Under the pieces are notes generated by a model. That model was given only the letters and a program-made list of their open reading frames with translations. It did not search any database and had not been told where the DNA came from. A DNA stretch of 64,000 nt from Brachionus koreanus (taxonomy: Eukaryota; Rotifera; Eurotatoria; Ploima; Brachionidae): positions 812,663 to 876,662 of the forward strand of contig PJRA01000443.1 in assembly GCA_016987375.1 (NCBI GenBank), in the 5' to 3' direction. Positions 60,302 to 64,000 of the stretch are shown here, piece after piece. Position 1 is the first letter of the stretch. Each line of letters opens with the position of its first letter. A program made the position numbers and the translations under genes.

Positions 60302-60563
60302 GCAATCATTTCTTAAACGAAATAATTTATGTTCTAAATCAATTGAATATATAAGCTGTAGATCATAAGCTAATCAAGCTAATTTATTTTTTTTTTGAAA
60401 ACTCATGGAAAATAAATCAAAATTTTTATGATTGAGGAGCAAATCGATACTCAAGGGGTTTAAATAATAGAAATAAAAAATTACAAAATAAAATTTATTT
60501 TAAAATAACAAAGAATAAAATCTAGCAACAACAGCAAAATAACTAAAACTTAAAAATCAATCT

Positions 60564-62218
60564 TCAACTCGCATTGTTATTGTTATTATCATTGTTAACA
60601 ATGACTGCATTCTTGAGTAATCGTTCTACAAATTAACAATAATCAAATAGCTCCATAATTTATGCCAATCTAAAATTACCTATATCTTCCGGTGGTAAAT
60701 TAAGTGCGACTCCTTCATTGTTATTATTCACATTAATGCCTTCCCCACTCAATATTTTTCTAATAGTATAATCATTATTATTATTATTTGAATTATTTAT
60801 AACTATAACGCCACCATTTGCATCTTTTAATAAATTTAAATTAGTTAAAGTTTCGATTTCGGATATGATTGTGGGATAAGAAAAACTAATGAGCTTAAAG
60901 CTTATTAATTATGAATTTATCCAAAATAATTTAGTTAGTTGTAATCCTAATAATATTCCTAATAAATTAGAGAACAGAATTTATTTTATACAAGCTAATT
61001 AATTTAATCGTTTTAATTATAGAATTATTTAGCTAAATATAAAAAATTGATAAAAAAAATATTTTGAAATTTTTGAAATTTTAAAATCCAAGAAATAACT
61101 ATTTGAATTAAATAATTTTTTTATTCTTTTTATGTTAAAAGAAAAAATTCTTTGAATTCAAATAAACAGTAAACATACTTGGATAATAAGAATATTTGAG
61201 AGGATGGTGACTTTCTTTAGAACGTAAATCAACAAGTTTATAAACAGGCTGTTTTCTAGCTAGCCCAGTTGCTCTTTCATGTTTCATGTAATCCTCAATT
61301 TCTCTCTCGTCTAGCTCAAAAAATGTCTTAAGTCGTTCGGTTATGTTTGAATTGAGCAATTCTGTTATTGTCATGTCTTGGTGAGCGCGCAAAAATTCCT
61401 CAAGCTCTATCGGATCTAAACCATTTATTAAATTATTATTGTTGTTATTGTTGTTTACTATGACCAATGTTCCGAATTTTTTCGGATTATAGACAGGCTG
61501 TGGTCGAATTCTATAGTGTAAATTTGTAGTTTTTATCCTTGATAAATCATGTGTTTTAAATAGACTTATAGGACGCCGTGTTTCACTAAATTGTGGTCTA
61601 CTAGGTCTTCGTTCTCGATTTCTTTTAAAATTAGATTTAAGCATGTTCAAAAGACTACTTTTATGCTTTTCGGCAATGCTCATTTCCTCTAAACTTATGT
61701 ATCTTGGCTTATAAAAATTTTTAAATGTCTTTTTATAATTTTTTTTAGTCGTAGTCATAACCAAAGTTGTAGTTGTAGGTGTAGTAGTAGTAGTAGAAGT
61801 AGTAGTAGTGGTAGTAGCAGTGCTACTAGTTGTTGTGGTTGTGGTGGTTGTTTTTGTTGGCTTTCTTCTCTTGATAAATCTTGAATCAAATTCTTCTCTT
61901 GAAGTTTCATTTTCTTCAAAGTTTGACGAAGTCGAGCTTTGACTTCCTCTAAGTAAACCGTTTAATTTTCGACCATATCCTGGCTTCATCATTGCATCTT
62001 GACTAATTCGTTGCTTAAAACCAAGAGGCTTGAGGCCATCTGCAAAACCGGATAATTGCATGTTTTTGTAGACATTTGTTAGATATGGATTAGCACCCAA
62101 TGGCCATAAAGCTATTAGAATTTAAAATAAAAAAAAAAGTCATTAAATGAAGTAAAAAATTGTTACCATTAATTTTAGTCAGGTATATGGATAGAGTTAG
62201 AAAAATAAAAAATTTCAT
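60564..62218 (-). CDS. Secreted Thr- and Asn-rich protein, unknown family
   Basis: Exons on the minus strand: 62218-62167, 62111-61168, 60893-60680 and 60625-60564, giving about 423 residues. A signal peptide (MKFFIFLTLSIYLTKING) begins the chain. The mature part has a Thr run of about 40 residues broken by single Ser, Ala, Pro or Val, a basic KKNYKKTFKNFYKPRY segment, and an acidic helix-like stretch (LEEFLRAHQDMTITELLNSN). Two regions pair GTLVIVNNNNNNNN and GGVIVINNSNNNNN, so a short module (valine-rich strand then Asn run) is repeated. The terminal exon repeats it again as NAVIVNNDNNNNNA. The join between exons 2 and 3 uses a weaker donor (GTTTAT) and is uncertain; a stronger GTATGT lies 11 bases before it but is out of phase. 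Function is unknown. Confidence 0.55.
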
Positions 62219-62298
62219 TCTATTTGGCTTAAAATCTGTTTTTTTTTTAAATTTAAAATTATAAAAATGATGTTGTTTTAAAATTTATTCAAAAAAAT

Positions 62299-63716
62299 CT
62301 AATTGCTAAATAATTGTCTTAGACAATCGTTTATAAAAATTTCATTTGGATCAAGTCTTTTTCTCATTGCATCGAATTCGTCAAATTTTGTATAAAGTTT
62401 GACCAAATCTGACTTGCGCATGTTATGAGTCTTAGCCCAATGTGGTCTACCATTGCACTCAATCATCAGCTCTTCATTAATGCGCCACCATTTTTCCCTA
62501 GTGTATTCTTTACCATAAGGTCTAAACATTAAAATATTCAACCAGCAAGAATCCTGTTCATAGCATGGACTTATCCAAATATCATCTCGTTTGCTAAATC
62601 TTATTTCGACCCCAAAATGTACATACACATTTGGATTTTCCTCGAGCCATGTCTTTAGTTTTAGCAAATAATGAGCTGTTTCCTTAATCGGAATAGCACA
62701 CTCAAATGCATACTGTTTGAACAGACAATCAAAATTGAATACATTGTAGCTACGATCCACAAACTGCTGTCTTGTCGAAAAAAATTTAAAATAGAATAGA
62801 TTTATATAAGGTATAAGAAAATTGAAAAATGTTGCTATGTAAAATAATAATTCTAGTAAATAAAATCCAATAAGGCGGTCCTTGAACCAATTGAATTTGC
62901 GAGGATTTAATGGTTTATCGGTTCGACTGGCCGCATAACATAGTACATAGTCTGTATGTGGGTACCAAAGCATTCGAAAGTGATCAGCACTATTAGTATA
63001 TGCGTCCAATGAACTTAAAACGTCTTCCAATTTGGCCGGAAACTCAGTCTGGTCAAGCTTGAATGCTCGTTCACATTGAATAGTTACGCTTAAAATAATT
63101 CCTAGACATCCCAGAGAACACAAGACAGCTTTGAACTCCTCATTGGGATTTTTATATGTTCTGATTTCACCCGATGCCAACATTAACTCTATTTCTGAAA
63201 CATAGGTGTTTAAAATTGGAAATTTTGTACCTGTTCCATGATAGCCAACACAAATGGCACCGGCTATCGTCTGATCTGATATTGAACCCAATCTAAATTT
63301 AAAGAAAAAATGGCAAAATTTAAATATTTACACTACTAAATTTACATGCTCAAAGCCATGTTGTTATCATATAAAATATCATTTAGTTTGTCTACTCTCA
63401 TTCCTCCTTCTACTTTGACCCTGAAATTTTCTGCATCAATCTAAGTAAAAGAGGATTATAATAATTTTCGGGCTTCAATTTAACCTACCTCAAGCAAACG
63501 ATCCAATTTTCTAAGAGAAATCATGTAATCATTGGTGCAAGCAATTGATGAAGGTGAATGTCCTATTCCAGCTACTTTTACAACCTTTTTATTCTCATTA
63601 GCCATTTTTAAAATTTCTCTAATATCATCATGTGATTCAGGCTCAAAATAAAGCGCCGGATGACATGAATATGTCTTTGCCCAGTTTTCGAAAAATTTAC
63701 CCTTAATACCATTCAT
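62299..63716 (-). CDS. GULO: L-gulonolactone oxidase (vitamin C biosynthesis)
   Basis: Three exons, 63716-63489, 63440-63346 and 63292-62299, join in phase to 438 residues; vertebrate GULO has 440. The N-terminus KFFENWAKTYSCHP and the FAD-binding loop VAGIGHSPSSIACTND (with the His that carries covalent flavin in vertebrates) are present. FAD-domain motifs LGSISDQTIAGAICVGYHGT and LGCLGIILSVTIQCE follow. The ALO/GULO C-terminal domain has GFYLLELLFYIATF, VHFGVEIRFSKRDDIWISPC, FRPYGKEYTREKWW and the catalytic-site motif GRPHWAK. Reaction: oxidation of L-gulono-1,4-lactone by O2 to ascorbate precursor and H2O2, on the ER membrane. No frame break or missing key residue was found, so the gene looks functional. 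Confidence 0.95.
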
Positions 63717-64000
63717 CTAAATATTTTGAAAAATTACAACAACAAAAAATTTATTATAATAATTTTATTTAAACAGATGGATTCTTTTATTTACAAATTG
63801 CATTAAGTAATTTCACATCACATTTTTACATCACGCCATTTTTTTTATTTGGCTGATGAAAAAAAATTATTTATTTTATTTCAATTTTATGACAGAAATA
63901 AAAATGGCTATTTTTTTATTTTGATTTTATTAAAAAATTCAAATATTCAGAACAAATTGATGTGATGTGTTAAATTTGATTTATTTTAAGATTATATAAT
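63717..64000. other. Upstream flank of GULO, window edge
   Basis: A/T-rich sequence with no coding frame; it should include the GULO promoter. Confidence 0.5.

Overview
This is a strongly AT-rich animal nuclear contig with compact, intron-bearing protein genes on both strands. Most introns are about 40-70 nt, a few are 0.3-0.9 kb, and gene-poor A/T-rich spacers separate the genes. The gene set is bilaterian: a Gbx homeobox, CRK, class I GLUT, secreted frizzled-related protein, KIDINS220, DBH/MOXD-like monooxygenase, GON4L-like, CK1-gamma, a Cys-loop receptor and L-gulonolactone oxidase. The base composition, short introns and gene repertoire suggest a small lophotrochozoan or spiralian. A monogonont rotifer such as Brachionus is my best guess, but that is inference. 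No prokaryotic or viral genome organisation is visible.

Layout. 0-5 kb: the edge of a LINE reverse transcriptase fragment (-), Gbx (-) and CRK (+). 5-13 kb: a C-type-lectin-like secreted protein, a fatty-acid transport protein (SLC27) with a GC-AG intron, and an ankyrin/SOCS-box protein. 14-20 kb: a class I glucose transporter (+), a foldback transposon split by an assembly gap, a degenerate LINE RT tail, and an sFRP (-). 21-30 kb: the scaffold gene KIDINS220 (-) in at least 13 coding exons with one apparent one-base frameshift, then a membrane-anchored copine/RGLG-type vWA protein (-). 30-41 kb: a DBH/MOXD-like copper monooxygenase (+), a small previously hidden minus-strand gene, and a large DOMON plus mucin-repeat membrane protein (+). 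43-50 kb: a short GON4L-like gene (-), a four-TM protein (+), an intron-containing tRNA-Ser(AGA) (-) and a ubiquitin-like protein (+). 50-64 kb: an intronless long-chain acyl-CoA synthetase (-), casein kinase 1 gamma (+), a nicotinic-like Cys-loop receptor subunit (-), a secreted Thr/Asn-rich protein (-) and L-gulonolactone oxidase (-).

The genes do not form a pathway cluster; neighbours look functionally unrelated, as expected for animals. Loose themes are two fatty-acid activation enzymes (SLC27, ACSL), two DOMON-domain proteins 5 kb apart, and several signalling proteins (CRK, KIDINS220, sFRP, CK1-gamma). CRK is known from other animals to couple to KIDINS220, so its presence in the same window is notable but probably coincidental.

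Exon joins below were made by reading frames, splice consensus and family alignment from memory. No searches were run.
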